64,000 nt of DNA from Planctomycetota bacterium (GCA_024229395.1 JAAESM010000074.1:62001-126000), one strand, 5' to 3'. Positions 29,891 through 38,317 are shown, counted from the stretch's first letter. Notes: generated from the letters alone by a model not told the origin. A program made the numbers and translations.

Positions 29891-30322
29891 TCGTCTTCAG
29901 CCGCGAGGCCCCCACGGTTTCTCCCCCTCATTGCCCTATTGGTAGCCCCCTACTTAGGAACCACAGCGACTGCACAATCAGTCGGCGGGGAGTGGCCTAC
30001 TACCTATAGTCTGCAGAGCGATGCACCGGGCTTCGGCCGATCCGCCTGCCGCATGGAGGACATCGATGCCGACGGCGTGGACCTTCCGCTGCAAGCAGCA
30101 GGCCCCGTTTGGAACCGGATGCGCCACAACCCGCCGCCGGCCTTCACCAACGCGACTGGCGTGTTGGACACCAACGGTGATGCAGCGGCAACCCTGACTC
30201 CCATGCCCAACACCTTCACCAACTTGATCGACAGGACCTTGATCTTCGTGGTGATGGCCCAGGACGACGCCACTCATTTCCGCTACAGCACTGCGGCGGT
30301 CACGCTAGAGATCGTCCAGTAA
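29891..30322 (+). pseudogene. Decayed FG-GAP-type secreted protein, internally deleted
   Basis: The frame reads a signal peptide (RFLPLIALLVAPYLGTTATAQ), then the first FG-GAP-type repeat (DAPGFGRSACRMEDIDADGVD). It then jumps directly to a C-terminal domain ending DATHFRYSTAAVTLEIVQ. The C-terminal part aligns by eye with the ends of the proteins at 14.8 kb (NLIGRTFYFAAI) and 7.2 kb (SGRSIWFQGW). The propeller between is missing and no standard start codon opens the frame; the nearest is the TTG at 29939, inside the signal peptide. I infer a deletion relic. Its end overlaps the convergent aroF stop. Confidence 0.6.
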
Positions 30323-31313
30323 CGGCCGACATCACGCGCGCGTCGGCGACCAACGAAGACAGTTCGTTCGGCAACAAGGCTTGATCGGCATCGCTGCGCG
30401 CCACGGTTGGATCGGGGTGCATCTCGACCGTCAGTCCGTCGGCACCAGCAGCGACCGATGCTCGAGCCAATGGCGCGATGAATCGAGCGACTCCAACGGC
30501 GTGTGCCGGATCGACCACGATCGGAAGGTGGGTCAGTTCGCGCAACAATGGCAACACGGTCAAGTCGAGGGTGTTGCGCGTGGCGGTCTCGTAGGTGCGA
30601 ATGCCGCGCTCGCACAGGATCACTTGCGAGCAACCGTAGGCGAGAATGTACTCCGCACTGTAAAGCCATTCATCGACTGTTCCCGATAGCGCGCGTTTCA
30701 GCAGCACCGGGATTCCGGCTTCACCGATCGCCTTCAACAGGGTGAAGTTCTGCATGTTGCGCGCACCGATCTGCAGACATTCAATGTCGTGATCGATGAA
30801 GGCCGGCAGTTGCGCGGCGTCCATGATCTCCGACACCACCGGCAAACCGTTGGCGTTGCCTGCATCCTTCAAGCGGCGCAGTCCTTCCACGCCGAAACCT
30901 TGGAAGGCATAAGGAGAAGTGCGTGGTTTGTAGGCGCCACCGCGCAAGATGTGCGCACCGGCAGCCTTCACTCCGGCAGCTGCTTCTTCGAGGTGTTCAT
31001 CAACCGAACATGGGCCGGCCATCACGCAAACGCTTCCGCCACCGATGCGCACATCGCCGACTTGGACCACCTGCGGGTTCTCGCGAAAAGCGCGGGCAGC
31101 CAAACGCCACGCACCTTTGGGGGTGATGACCTCTTCGACGGCGGCATCCTGCTGAAGTTCTTCGACCAGAGTGGCACTTGCCTTGTCCACGGCAGCAAAG
31201 ATCGGCCGTGCACTCTCTGGAGACAAGCGCGTGCGCACACCTTCGCTTTCCAAACGTGCACGAAGTTCCTGCACTTTGTCGGCAGGAGTTCCAGCTTGAA
31301 GACGGAAAATCAC
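30300..31313 (-). CDS. aroF: 3-deoxy-7-phosphoheptulonate synthase (DAHP synthase, AroF/KdsA-like)
   Basis: It condenses phosphoenolpyruvate and erythrose 4-phosphate, the first step of the shikimate pathway. Residues 1-90 form a ferredoxin-like regulatory domain (MIFRLQAGTPADKVQELRAR), as in type I-beta enzymes. The barrel has MAGPCSVD, LRGGAYKPRTSPYAFQG, QIGARNMQNF, KRALSGTVDEWL, LPIVVDPAHAVG and GLTVEMHPDP. The GTG start overlaps the upstream stop (GTGA). It is the last gene of the trp operon, so the entry to aromatic synthesis is co-expressed with Trp genes. Confidence 0.94.
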   Translation of the reverse strand: MIFRLQAGTPADKVQELRARLESEGVRTRLSPESARPIFAAVDKASATLVEELQQDAAVEEVITPKGAWRLAARAFRENPQVVQVGDVRIGGGSVCVMAGPCSVDEHLEEAAAGVKAAGAHILRGGAYKPRTSPYAFQGFGVEGLRRLKDAGNANGLPVVSEIMDAAQLPAFIDHDIECLQIGARNMQNFTLLKAIGEAGIPVLLKRALSGTVDEWLYSAEYILAYGCSQVILCERGIRTYETATRNTLDLTVLPLLRELTHLPIVVDPAHAVGVARFIAPLARASVAAGADGLTVEMHPDPTVARSDADQALLPNELSSLVADARVMSAVTGRSLA

Positions 31314-31561
31314 AGCGACTCCCCTCCGCCTTGATGAGTGTTGGCTCCGCTGAAGCCACCATGATTGTCACAGGCGTTCTCCATTAAGGCGAATAAGGCA
31401 CGAATGTCTTCGGCGCTTACAGCATTGTTCGCTCCGCGCAGCATGTGATCGATCGCAGCCTTTGCCGGCGAAGATTCACACAAGCGCAGGCGCTCCTGGA
31501 ACAAGGCAAGAATCGCTTGGTCGATCGCCTGCAGTTGGGTCTGATGAGAGGAATGGTTCAT
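31310..31561 (-). CDS. Chorismate-mutase-like small protein
   Basis: This 83-residue, all-helical protein has LQAIDQAILALFQERLRLCES, which resembles helix 1 of AroQ-type chorismate mutases (LR..ID..I..LL.ER). IRALFALMENACDNHGG at the end resembles the last helix. The middle is shorter than usual and the full set of catalytic Arg/Lys residues is not obvious. Its position between trpA and aroF, overlapping both by 4 bases, supports a role in aromatic synthesis, either as an enzyme or as a regulatory partner of DAHP synthase. I am moderately sure. Confidence 0.55.
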   Translation of the reverse strand: MNHSSHQTQLQAIDQAILALFQERLRLCESSPAKAAIDHMLRGANNAVSAEDIRALFALMENACDNHGGFSGANTHQGGGESL

Positions 31562-32358
31562 TTCAATCCAGTGACGAGGTCTTCGACGAATTGTTGTGCT
31601 GCCTGTGCACGATTACCGCCGGCCTGACCGACTTCATGTAAGTGCCTCACCAACGCGGTGCCGACGATCGCCAAATCCGCCGACTGCGTTGCCGCGCGCA
31701 CATGCTCAGCGGTAGCAATGCCAAAGCCGACGGCGATCGGTGCTTGGCTCAACTCGCGCGTTTGTTTCAAGAAGGATTGCGTTTCCTCGTCGAAGCTTGT
31801 GCTGCCGCCAGTCACGCCGACACGACCGACTACGTAAAGGAACCCGCGCGAGCGTTGACCGGCTTCGACCACACGTGATTGTGGCGATGTGGGTGCAGCG
31901 AAGAAGATTGGGCAAAGTTGGGCAGCAGCACATGCTTGTTCGAGTGCAGCGCCTTCCTCGATCGGAATGTCCGGCACGATGAGAGCGTTGGCGCCGGCGT
32001 CGGCGATCTCCATGGCAGTTTCGCCAAGCTTGTTGCGAACTAACAGGTTGGCATAGCTCATCAATGCGATCGGAAGTTGACCACCAGCAGCACGGTAGTC
32101 CTTAATCATTTGCAAGACGCTGTTCAGGGTGGTCCCGGCCTTCAGTGCGCGGTCGGCGGCGGCTTGGAGCGCCGGACCATCCGCGATTGGGTCGGAGAAT
32201 GGAATCCCCAACTCCACGCAAGCAGCACCACCTCTCTCCAAGGCATGCAACTCCGCCAGCGTGTTCTCAAGACCATCATCACCGGCGGTCAGATAAGGAG
32301 CCACACCGCGCTGATCATGCTCACGCAGGCTGGCGGTCAGTTGTTCGAGACGGTTCAT
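31558..32358 (-). CDS. trpA: Tryptophan synthase alpha subunit
   Basis: It cleaves indole-3-glycerol phosphate to indole and glyceraldehyde 3-phosphate. The 266-residue TIM barrel has the catalytic Glu in CVELGIPFSDPIADGPALQAA and the catalytic Asp region in NALIVPDIPIEE. It also has APTSPQSRVVEAGQRSRGFLYVVGRVGVTG and the phosphate loop IAVGFGIATAEHV. The start forms an ATGA overlap with the trpFB fusion, as for interacting subunits. Confidence 0.95.
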   Translation of the reverse strand: MNRLEQLTASLREHDQRGVAPYLTAGDDGLENTLAELHALERGGAACVELGIPFSDPIADGPALQAAADRALKAGTTLNSVLQMIKDYRAAGGQLPIALMSYANLLVRNKLGETAMEIADAGANALIVPDIPIEEGAALEQACAAAQLCPIFFAAPTSPQSRVVEAGQRSRGFLYVVGRVGVTGGSTSFDEETQSFLKQTRELSQAPIAVGFGIATAEHVRAATQSADLAIVGTALVRHLHEVGQAGGNRAQAAQQFVEDLVTGLK

Positions 32359-34178
32359 GCCTGGTCTCCGGAAAGAATGCCCATGACGGTTTCCATGTCC
32401 TTATCGCCCCGGCCGGACAGATTCACCAGTACGCGCTGCCCTTGCAGGTCTTCGCGATTGGCGATCACCCAACCGACTGCATGACTGGACTCCAACGCCG
32501 GCAGGATTCCTTCCAAGCGAGCGAGCCGTTGAAAGGCATCGAGTGCTTGATCGTCGGTGGCATCTACATAGCGCGCACGTTGTAGCGCCTCGAGTTGCGC
32601 ATGTTCAGGACCAACCGCCGCATAATCAAGGCCAGCGCTAACACTATGCGTGTGGCGAATTTGACCATCTTCATCTTGCAACAACCAAGTGAAGCAGCCA
32701 TGCAACACCCCGGGGATGCCACCTTGGAAACGTGCGGCATGTTCGCCGCTTTTCACTCCGGTTCCACCAGCTTCCACGCCGACCAGGTCGACGCCATTTG
32801 AATCTACGAAACCACGGAACATGCCGATGGCATTGCTGCCACCTCCGACACAAGCCACGACGGTATCAGGTACGCCACCAGCTTGTTGTTCGAATTGCTC
32901 ACGCGCCTCTTCGCCGATGACTTGCTGAAAACCAGCGACCAATGCCGGGAAGGGATGCGGTCCAAGTGCACTGCCAAGTAAGTAATGTGCATCGGGATCG
33001 GCGACCCAGGCGCGCATGGCTTCGTTAATGGCATCTTTCAAGGTGCGTTGCCCATGCTCAACCACTTCTACGCGCGCACCAAGCAACTCCATGCGTTGCA
33101 GGTTTGGACGTTGACGCGCCGCATCGACAGCCCCCATATAGATCACGCACTCCAGACCGAGCAAGGCGCAGACGGTGGCGGTGGCCACGCCATGTTGACC
33201 CGCACCAGTCTCCGCCAAGATACGCTTCTTGCCCATACGCTTGGCCAACAGGGCTTGACCCAAGGCGTTGTTCAGTTTGTGCGCACCCGTGTGCAGCAAG
33301 TCCTCACGCTTCAGCCAGACCTCAACACCGATCTCTTCCGACAGACGCTGCGCGAAAGTAAGTGGCGTGCTGCGACCGGCATAGTTCTTCAAGTAACCAT
33401 CTAGTTCGTTGCGGAAACCCGGATCCGCCATGGCGCTTCGCCAAGCTTGCTCCAACTCCAATAACGACGCCATCAAGGTTTCCGGTGCGAAGCAGCCACC
33501 GAACTCACCGAAGTAAGGGCCGACGGAAGTGATCGCTTGTGCAGTCGTCGCTTTTGACATTTGTTGTTTCGCGTTGTGGATGAACTGATGGACACGCGCT
33601 TGGTCCTTTTGCCGCGGTGTGGCTTCGAGTCGTGAGGACGCATCCACTCCCAAGGGATGGACTGCATCGATCGCAGCAGCAACATTTCCTTCATCAAGAC
33701 CACCCGCTAACAAGCATGGCACTTGCTGCGCCAGCTTTGCCGCCAGGTTGAAATCAACTGTGACACCACTGCCACCAGCGGTGTGTGCCGAGTCGAGTAC
33801 GAAAGCCAACACCATCGGCTGCCATTCTTTGATAACCGCTTGCGCTTCTTCGGACACAGGCAGGCGCCGCAGCAGCGGTAAGGCAAAATCGCTCCAACCA
33901 CTGGCGCTGTGATTGCCGCATAGTTGCACTGCGGTGGCCCCGCACTGACTTGCAGCTTGTGCCACGCGCTGCGGGTCGGAGTCGGTCGTGACCAGGACCT
34001 TCCAGACATGATCCGGCGCCGACTCGAAGATGCTTCGTGCGAGCTCCGGCGTTGCGCAACGAGGAGAAGCCTCCACGGTTACCACTCCGATCGCATCGGC
34101 ACCATGCTCGACTGCATGAAGCGCATCTTCAACTCGTGTGAGCCCGCAGACCTTGACTGAAGGGATTCCTTTAGCCAC
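32355..34178 (-). CDS. trpFB: Fused phosphoribosylanthranilate isomerase and tryptophan synthase beta
   Basis: Residues 1-205 are TrpF, with catalytic Cys11 in VKVCGLT and Asp129 in FVLDSAHTAGGSG. From about residue 208 the protein continues as TrpB: VGPYFGEFGGCFAPETL, the PLP lysine K301 in LLHTGAHKLNNALGQALLAKRMGK, ETGAGQHGVATATVCALLG, and the phosphate cradle CVGGGSNAIGMF. It therefore catalyses two non-consecutive steps, N-(5'-phosphoribosyl)anthranilate isomerisation and indole plus serine to tryptophan. The GTG start at 34178 overlaps the end of trpC by 8 bases. In most bacteria these are separate genes. Confidence 0.94.
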   Translation of the reverse strand: MAKGIPSVKVCGLTRVEDALHAVEHGADAIGVVTVEASPRCATPELARSIFESAPDHVWKVLVTTDSDPQRVAQAASQCGATAVQLCGNHSASGWSDFALPLLRRLPVSEEAQAVIKEWQPMVLAFVLDSAHTAGGSGVTVDFNLAAKLAQQVPCLLAGGLDEGNVAAAIDAVHPLGVDASSRLEATPRQKDQARVHQFIHNAKQQMSKATTAQAITSVGPYFGEFGGCFAPETLMASLLELEQAWRSAMADPGFRNELDGYLKNYAGRSTPLTFAQRLSEEIGVEVWLKREDLLHTGAHKLNNALGQALLAKRMGKKRILAETGAGQHGVATATVCALLGLECVIYMGAVDAARQRPNLQRMELLGARVEVVEHGQRTLKDAINEAMRAWVADPDAHYLLGSALGPHPFPALVAGFQQVIGEEAREQFEQQAGGVPDTVVACVGGGSNAIGMFRGFVDSNGVDLVGVEAGGTGVKSGEHAARFQGGIPGVLHGCFTWLLQDEDGQIRHTHSVSAGLDYAAVGPEHAQLEALQRARYVDATDDQALDAFQRLARLEGILPALESSHAVGWVIANREDLQGQRVLVNLSGRGDKDMETVMGILSGDQA

Positions 34179-34989
34179 GGCTCTCCTCCTGCAAGCGCGA
34201 AGTCCAACGCGCCAAGCGATCGGCGTCGCGCATCAAGGCGGTGCCGATCAGTGCAGCATTGGCGCCGGCATCTTGCACAGCAGTCAAGTGCTCATACTCA
34301 TGGATGCCACTTTCGGCCACGCGCACAAACTGCTCGGGCACTTGCGGCAGCAAGCGCAAGGTGGTGTTCAAGTCGATCTCGAAACTACGCAGATCACGCG
34401 CATTCACGCCGATGCAATCCGGCACCGAAGCGATGCCCCGTTCCAGTTCTTCATCATCGTGCACCTCACACAAGACCGCCAAACCCAACTCTTGGGCGAG
34501 GGAGCAGAGATCGTTGAGTGCGGAACCCTCAAGACAAACGGCCAGCAACAGGATGGCGTCGGCGCCGGCGGCAGCGGACTCACGCACCATCCATTCGTCC
34601 AACAGGAAGTCTTTGCGCAAGCGTGGCAATCCAGCTACTGCAGCGCGTTGCAGATCCTCTAGCTTGCCCTGGAAATGGTCCTCTTCAGTGAGAACAGACA
34701 AAGCCGCAGCTCCACCCTCGGCATAAGCGGTACAACGCCGTTCGACATCATGCTCCAAGGCTGTGGCATCACAGGCGGCGAGTTGTCCTGCCGACGGCGC
34801 CGCGCGTTTGTGTTCCGCAATGATTGCAAGATGCGGTTGGCTCAAGGCCGCGCGGAACTTGTCACCATCACCACGATTCGCCTCAGGCAAATCGAGCAAT
34901 CGCTCCAAGTTTCCTGCAGCCCGGCGCGCAGCTGCGCGTTCACTGACCGCAGTCAAGATCGGTCCCAAACGAGTCTCGGACAACTTCAT
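34171..34989 (-). CDS. trpC: Indole-3-glycerol phosphate synthase
   Basis: The 272-residue TIM barrel carries the family's AIIAEHKRAAPSAG (catalytic Lys), ALSVLTEEDHFQG, LRKDFLLDEWMV, ADAILLLAVCL, CIGVNARDLRSFEID and FVRVAESGIHEYEHL. It makes indole-3-glycerol phosphate from the product of the TrpF domain. Its ATG overlaps the trpD stop (ATGA). Confidence 0.95.
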   Translation of the reverse strand: MKLSETRLGPILTAVSERAAARRAAGNLERLLDLPEANRGDGDKFRAALSQPHLAIIAEHKRAAPSAGQLAACDATALEHDVERRCTAYAEGGAAALSVLTEEDHFQGKLEDLQRAAVAGLPRLRKDFLLDEWMVRESAAAGADAILLLAVCLEGSALNDLCSLAQELGLAVLCEVHDDEELERGIASVPDCIGVNARDLRSFEIDLNTTLRLLPQVPEQFVRVAESGIHEYEHLTAVQDAGANAALIGTALMRDADRLARWTSRLQEESRG

Positions 34990-36026
34990 GCTCCTGCTCC
35001 TGCCAATTTTTGACTGACTTCGACCAACTGTTTCAGCTTGGCTTTTGCGGCTCCACCATCGATGGCTTCGGTAGCGCGCGCAGCAGCACCATCAAGGGTG
35101 GTCTCTACTTCGGCCAGCAACAGAGTTGCTGCGCTATTCAGGATCACGGCATTGCGAATCGCACCACTCTTGCCATTCAGCAACTCCTCAAGCAACTTTA
35201 GATTCACTTGAGCATCACCGCCTTGCAGTTGCTCTGCATTGGCAAGCGGGAAACCAAGCGTGCTGCCATCTAAGGCCGGCACTGCATCACTTGCGAACGG
35301 CGCATCGCCAACCACGCGCACTTCATTCTCACCCGCCAAGGTGAGTTCATCGGCGCCATCGGCACCATGCACAACGTATCCACGGGTGCAACCAAGCTCC
35401 TTAAGGATCGAGGCATAATCATCCAAGCGATCTTGAACACCGACGCCAAGCAATTGGCGCTTAACCTTGCCGGGATGACAAAGTGGGCCAAGGAAGTTGA
35501 ACAAGCTGCGGCGCTTCATCCGCGCCCGCACCGGCGCGACATGACGCATCGCCGGGTGATAATTCGGTGCGAACAAGAACACGATGTCGCAACGGTGCAG
35601 GACTTCTTCTGCAGCGCCAGGGCTGAGTTGCAACTGCACACCAGCCGCCTCGAACAGGTCTGCACTGCCGCAAGAAGAAGAGACACTACGGTTGCCATGC
35701 TTCACGACTTGAGCACCAGCTGCCGCCGCCACCAAAGCCGACGCCGTACTGATATTGAAGGAGCCAAGACCGTCGCCGCCGGTGCCGCAAGTATCGACTG
35801 CGAAATCAGAAGCATCCGGGAAGGGCATCATGGCTGCACGCATGGCTTCGGCGCCACCCAAGATCTCGCTTGCGCTTTCACCACGGTCGGCCATCAGGTT
35901 CAACAACAAGGCAAGTCGATCCTCATCGAAACCTGGTTGCAGGACTTCCCCGATCGCAGCCGCGGTCATTTCGCGCGACAGGATGCCATTCGCTTGCACG
36001 ACCTCTAGTGCACCAAGTAAGGACAT
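34986..36026 (-). CDS. trpD: Anthranilate phosphoribosyltransferase
   Basis: The 346-residue enzyme joins anthranilate to PRPP. It has the PRPP motif DTCGTGGDGLGSFNISTASAL, KHGNRSVSSSCGSADLFEAAG, FLFAPNYHPAMRHVAPVR, FNFLGPLCHPGKVKRQLLGV and VVHGADGADELTLAGEN. An in-frame extension upstream to 36128 overlaps trpG entirely. I chose the ATG at 36026 because it forms TGATG with the trpG stop and gives the normal family length. Confidence 0.95.
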   Translation of the reverse strand: MSLLGALEVVQANGILSREMTAAAIGEVLQPGFDEDRLALLLNLMADRGESASEILGGAEAMRAAMMPFPDASDFAVDTCGTGGDGLGSFNISTASALVAAAAGAQVVKHGNRSVSSSCGSADLFEAAGVQLQLSPGAAEEVLHRCDIVFLFAPNYHPAMRHVAPVRARMKRRSLFNFLGPLCHPGKVKRQLLGVGVQDRLDDYASILKELGCTRGYVVHGADGADELTLAGENEVRVVGDAPFASDAVPALDGSTLGFPLANAEQLQGGDAQVNLKLLEELLNGKSGAIRNAVILNSAATLLLAEVETTLDGAAARATEAIDGGAAKAKLKQLVEVSQKLAGAGA

Positions 36027-36613
36027 CAGCTGGTGCAGCCCTCGCCAGCTTCTTGCAGGAATTTCTGCAGCATACGATCCCCTTGTGGAGTCAGGATCGA
36101 CTCGGGATGAAACTGCATACCGAACCATGGGCGCTTTTCATGTTGCACGCCCATCACCAATCCTTCTTCGGTCCATGCAGTCAGTTTCAGCTGCGCTGGC
36201 AACTGGCCACGCACCGCACGCAAGGAGTGATAACGCCCGGCCGGAAATGGATTTGGCAATCCCTTGTAGAGATCGCAGCCATCCTTGTAATGCACCATCG
36301 ACGCCTTGCCGTGAGTTGGAACCGGATCCACTTCCAGGTCGCCGCCGAAATGTTCCACCATGGCTTGATGGCCAAGGCAAACGCCGAGCAACGGCATGGT
36401 GTCGGGCAAGGACTTCAGCAACTCAAGACAGATGCCAGCACCTTCTGGCCGCCCAGGTCCTGGACTTAGGACGATGCCATTCGCTTGCTTGGCAAGAACC
36501 TCCGCCACACTGATGGCGTCGTTGCGCACCACTTCCACCTGCGCACCCGATGTCGCCAACGACTGGTACAGGTTGTAAGTGAAGGAGTCGTAGTTATCGA
36601 TGAGCAAGATCAT
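36026..36613 (-). CDS. trpG: Anthranilate synthase component II, glutamine amidotransferase
   Basis: This is the 195-residue class I amidotransferase that supplies ammonia to TrpE. It has ILLIDNYDSFTYNLYQ, GIVLSPGPGRPEGAG, the nucleophile Cys in LLGVCLGHQAMVEHFGG, and the His-Glu of the triad in GMQFHPESILT. The ATG at 36613 overlaps the trpE stop (ATGA). The same family also serves p-aminobenzoate synthesis, but the operon makes the Trp role clear. Confidence 0.95.
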   Translation of the reverse strand: MILLIDNYDSFTYNLYQSLATSGAQVEVVRNDAISVAEVLAKQANGIVLSPGPGRPEGAGICLELLKSLPDTMPLLGVCLGHQAMVEHFGGDLEVDPVPTHGKASMVHYKDGCDLYKGLPNPFPAGRYHSLRAVRGQLPAQLKLTAWTEEGLVMGVQHEKRPWFGMQFHPESILTPQGDRMLQKFLQEAGEGCTS

Positions 36614-38094
36614 GATTGGCTCGTCTTATCTGCTTTGGAGAATGCCGACGTTTGTGCGGCGCTGATGGCTTGGAACAAAGCTTCGGCTTTCTCCAGGGTC
36701 TCGTCGAACTCGCGTTCGGGTTTGGAATCGAACACGATGCCAGCGCCGGCTTGCACTGAAACGGTCTTGCCGCGCACGACCAAAGTGCGGATCGTGATGG
36801 CCATGTCCAAGTTGCCGGCTACATCTAGGTAGCCGAAAGCGCCGGCATATGGCCCGCGCGCTTGCTGTTCGATTTCGGACAACAACTCCATGGCGCGAAT
36901 CTTTGGTGCGCCACTAACCGTGCCTGCTGGGAAGCTGGCTTCCAGTGCCTCGACCGGTGTCTTGCCGGCAGCCAAATCGCACTCGACTCGACTGACCATA
37001 TGTTGCACCTTGGCGAACTTCTCCAAGGCCATGAACTCCTTGACCGCCACGCTCTCGAAGCGTGCGATCCGACCAAGATCATTGCGCGCCAGGTCGACCA
37101 GCATCACATGCTCAGCACGCTCCTTTGGGTCATCCAGAAGTTCCGCACCCAAGCGTTCATCCTCTTCGGGATCACGGCCGCGTTTGCGCGTGCCGGCGAT
37201 CGGTCGGTTCTCGACACGACCGTCGCGGACCGCCACCAAACGTTCCGGAGAACTTCCGATCAAGGTGAGATTCTCACTCTCGAAGAAGAACATATGCGGA
37301 GCCGGATTAGTCAGGCGCAAGGCTCGGTAGAGCGCGAAGGGGTCACCTTCGAAGCCTTGTTCGAACCGTTGCGACAACACGGCCTGAAAGATCTCACCGC
37401 TGCCGATGGCCTCTTGCAGTTTCACCACACCGGCTTCGAAATCCTCGCGCGAGATCTGCGCGGTCGGCCCATCCCCCAACAAGCGGAAAGAGCTCACCGC
37501 TGGCGAGAAGTCTTCGATCTCATCCACCAAACGATCCAACAACTTCATGGCTTCGGCGGCACCGGCTGCGCCATCGTGACAAGCACTCATCAACACCAAG
37601 CGTTGCGCGGCGTGATCGAAGGCAAGCACCGTGTCGTAACGCTGAAACTCGGCATCGGGTTCGGCCGAAGAGGGTTCGCCAACGCGCGGGACTCGCGATT
37701 CCAGTCGAGTGGCCCATTCATAAGTGAAGTAACCGATCCAACCACCAGCGAAAGGTGGCAGGCCAGTTGGCGCGACGGGCAAGCGTGCGCGATCGGCAAG
37801 GACCTGCAGCGATTGGTGGATGTCGCCTTCCAGAACCTCGATGCCGTTTGCAGTGGAGACTTCCGCGCCATTGCCAGTAGCCTTGAAAGAAGCTTGCGGA
37901 TCCAACGCAAGGAAGGAATAGCGCGCCACGCGGTCGGGACCTTCGGCTGACTCGAGCAAACAAGGCCGGTGACCATGCTCGCGCAGAATCAGGAATAACT
38001 GCACCGGCGTGAACAGGTCGGAGGGCCGCTCTAACCACGCGAGGTGGTAGCGGTCGGCGTCTTCAGGTGTGGATCGGTAGAGGACGGATGTCAT
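36610..38094 (-). CDS. trpE: Anthranilate synthase component I
   Basis: The 494-residue enzyme converts chorismate to anthranilate. The N-terminal PCLLESAEG segment is the LLES-type tryptophan feedback site. The chorismate-binding half has GEIFQAVLSQRFEQ, NPAPHMFFFESENLTLIGSSPERL, RPIAGTRKRGRDPEEDERL, DLARNDLGRIA and PAGTVSGAPKIRAMELL. It is the first structural gene of the trp operon, about 16 bases after the attenuator hairpin. Confidence 0.96.
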   Translation of the reverse strand: MTSVLYRSTPEDADRYHLAWLERPSDLFTPVQLFLILREHGHRPCLLESAEGPDRVARYSFLALDPQASFKATGNGAEVSTANGIEVLEGDIHQSLQVLADRARLPVAPTGLPPFAGGWIGYFTYEWATRLESRVPRVGEPSSAEPDAEFQRYDTVLAFDHAAQRLVLMSACHDGAAGAAEAMKLLDRLVDEIEDFSPAVSSFRLLGDGPTAQISREDFEAGVVKLQEAIGSGEIFQAVLSQRFEQGFEGDPFALYRALRLTNPAPHMFFFESENLTLIGSSPERLVAVRDGRVENRPIAGTRKRGRDPEEDERLGAELLDDPKERAEHVMLVDLARNDLGRIARFESVAVKEFMALEKFAKVQHMVSRVECDLAAGKTPVEALEASFPAGTVSGAPKIRAMELLSEIEQQARGPYAGAFGYLDVAGNLDMAITIRTLVVRGKTVSVQAGAGIVFDSKPEREFDETLEKAEALFQAISAAQTSAFSKADKTSQS

Positions 38095-38109
38095 GGGTAG
38101 AAACGAAAA

Positions 38110-38136
38110 AACGGGTCTTCCAGTAGAAGACCCGTT
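38110..38136 (-). terminator. trp attenuator terminator hairpin
   Basis: In the direction of the trp operon, CAACGGGTCTTC, a TACTG loop and GAAGACCCGTT form an 11-bp perfect stem followed directly by TTTTTTCGTTTC. It lies between a Trp-containing leader peptide and trpE. The CGGGTCT of its first arm can instead pair with GGACCCG in the leader (38206-38212), giving a mutually exclusive antiterminator. Confidence 0.85.
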
Positions 38137-38173
38137 GAGGTGAGGTTCGATGACGGAGCAAACAATTCAAGGA

Positions 38174-38248
38174 TTAACATAGAACTGCGGCTCCCAGGAA
38201 GCTCCCGGGTCCGTGTTGCTTACGCCAACGCCAAGTTTGGTTCGTCAT
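38174..38248 (-). CDS. trpL: trp leader peptide with two Trp codons
   Basis: This is a 24-codon frame beginning MTNQTWRWRK, with TGG at codons 6 and 8, and ending at TAA (38176-38174). It lies 38 bases before the attenuator stem and about 80 bases before trpE. Just after the Trp codons, CCCGGGA (38203-38209) can pair with TCCTGGG (38193-38199), a 1:2-type hairpin. The overlapping GGACCCG can pair with the terminator's first arm. A ribosome stalled at the Trp codons would favour the second pairing and let transcription continue. No clear Shine-Dalgarno sequence precedes the ATG. The coding assignment is inference from this arrangement. Confidence 0.8.
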   Translation of the reverse strand: MTNQTWRWRKQHGPGSFLGAAVLC

Positions 38249-38317
38249 GCGGGAAGTGTAACGCGACTTTTCTGATGGGAAAGCCAAAATCATTTTTCGG
38301 ATGGAATTCCTTCGGCC

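Noticed and set aside
36862-37950. 362-codon plus-strand frame opposite trpE
   Set aside because: It is a shadow of the conserved trpE coding strand.
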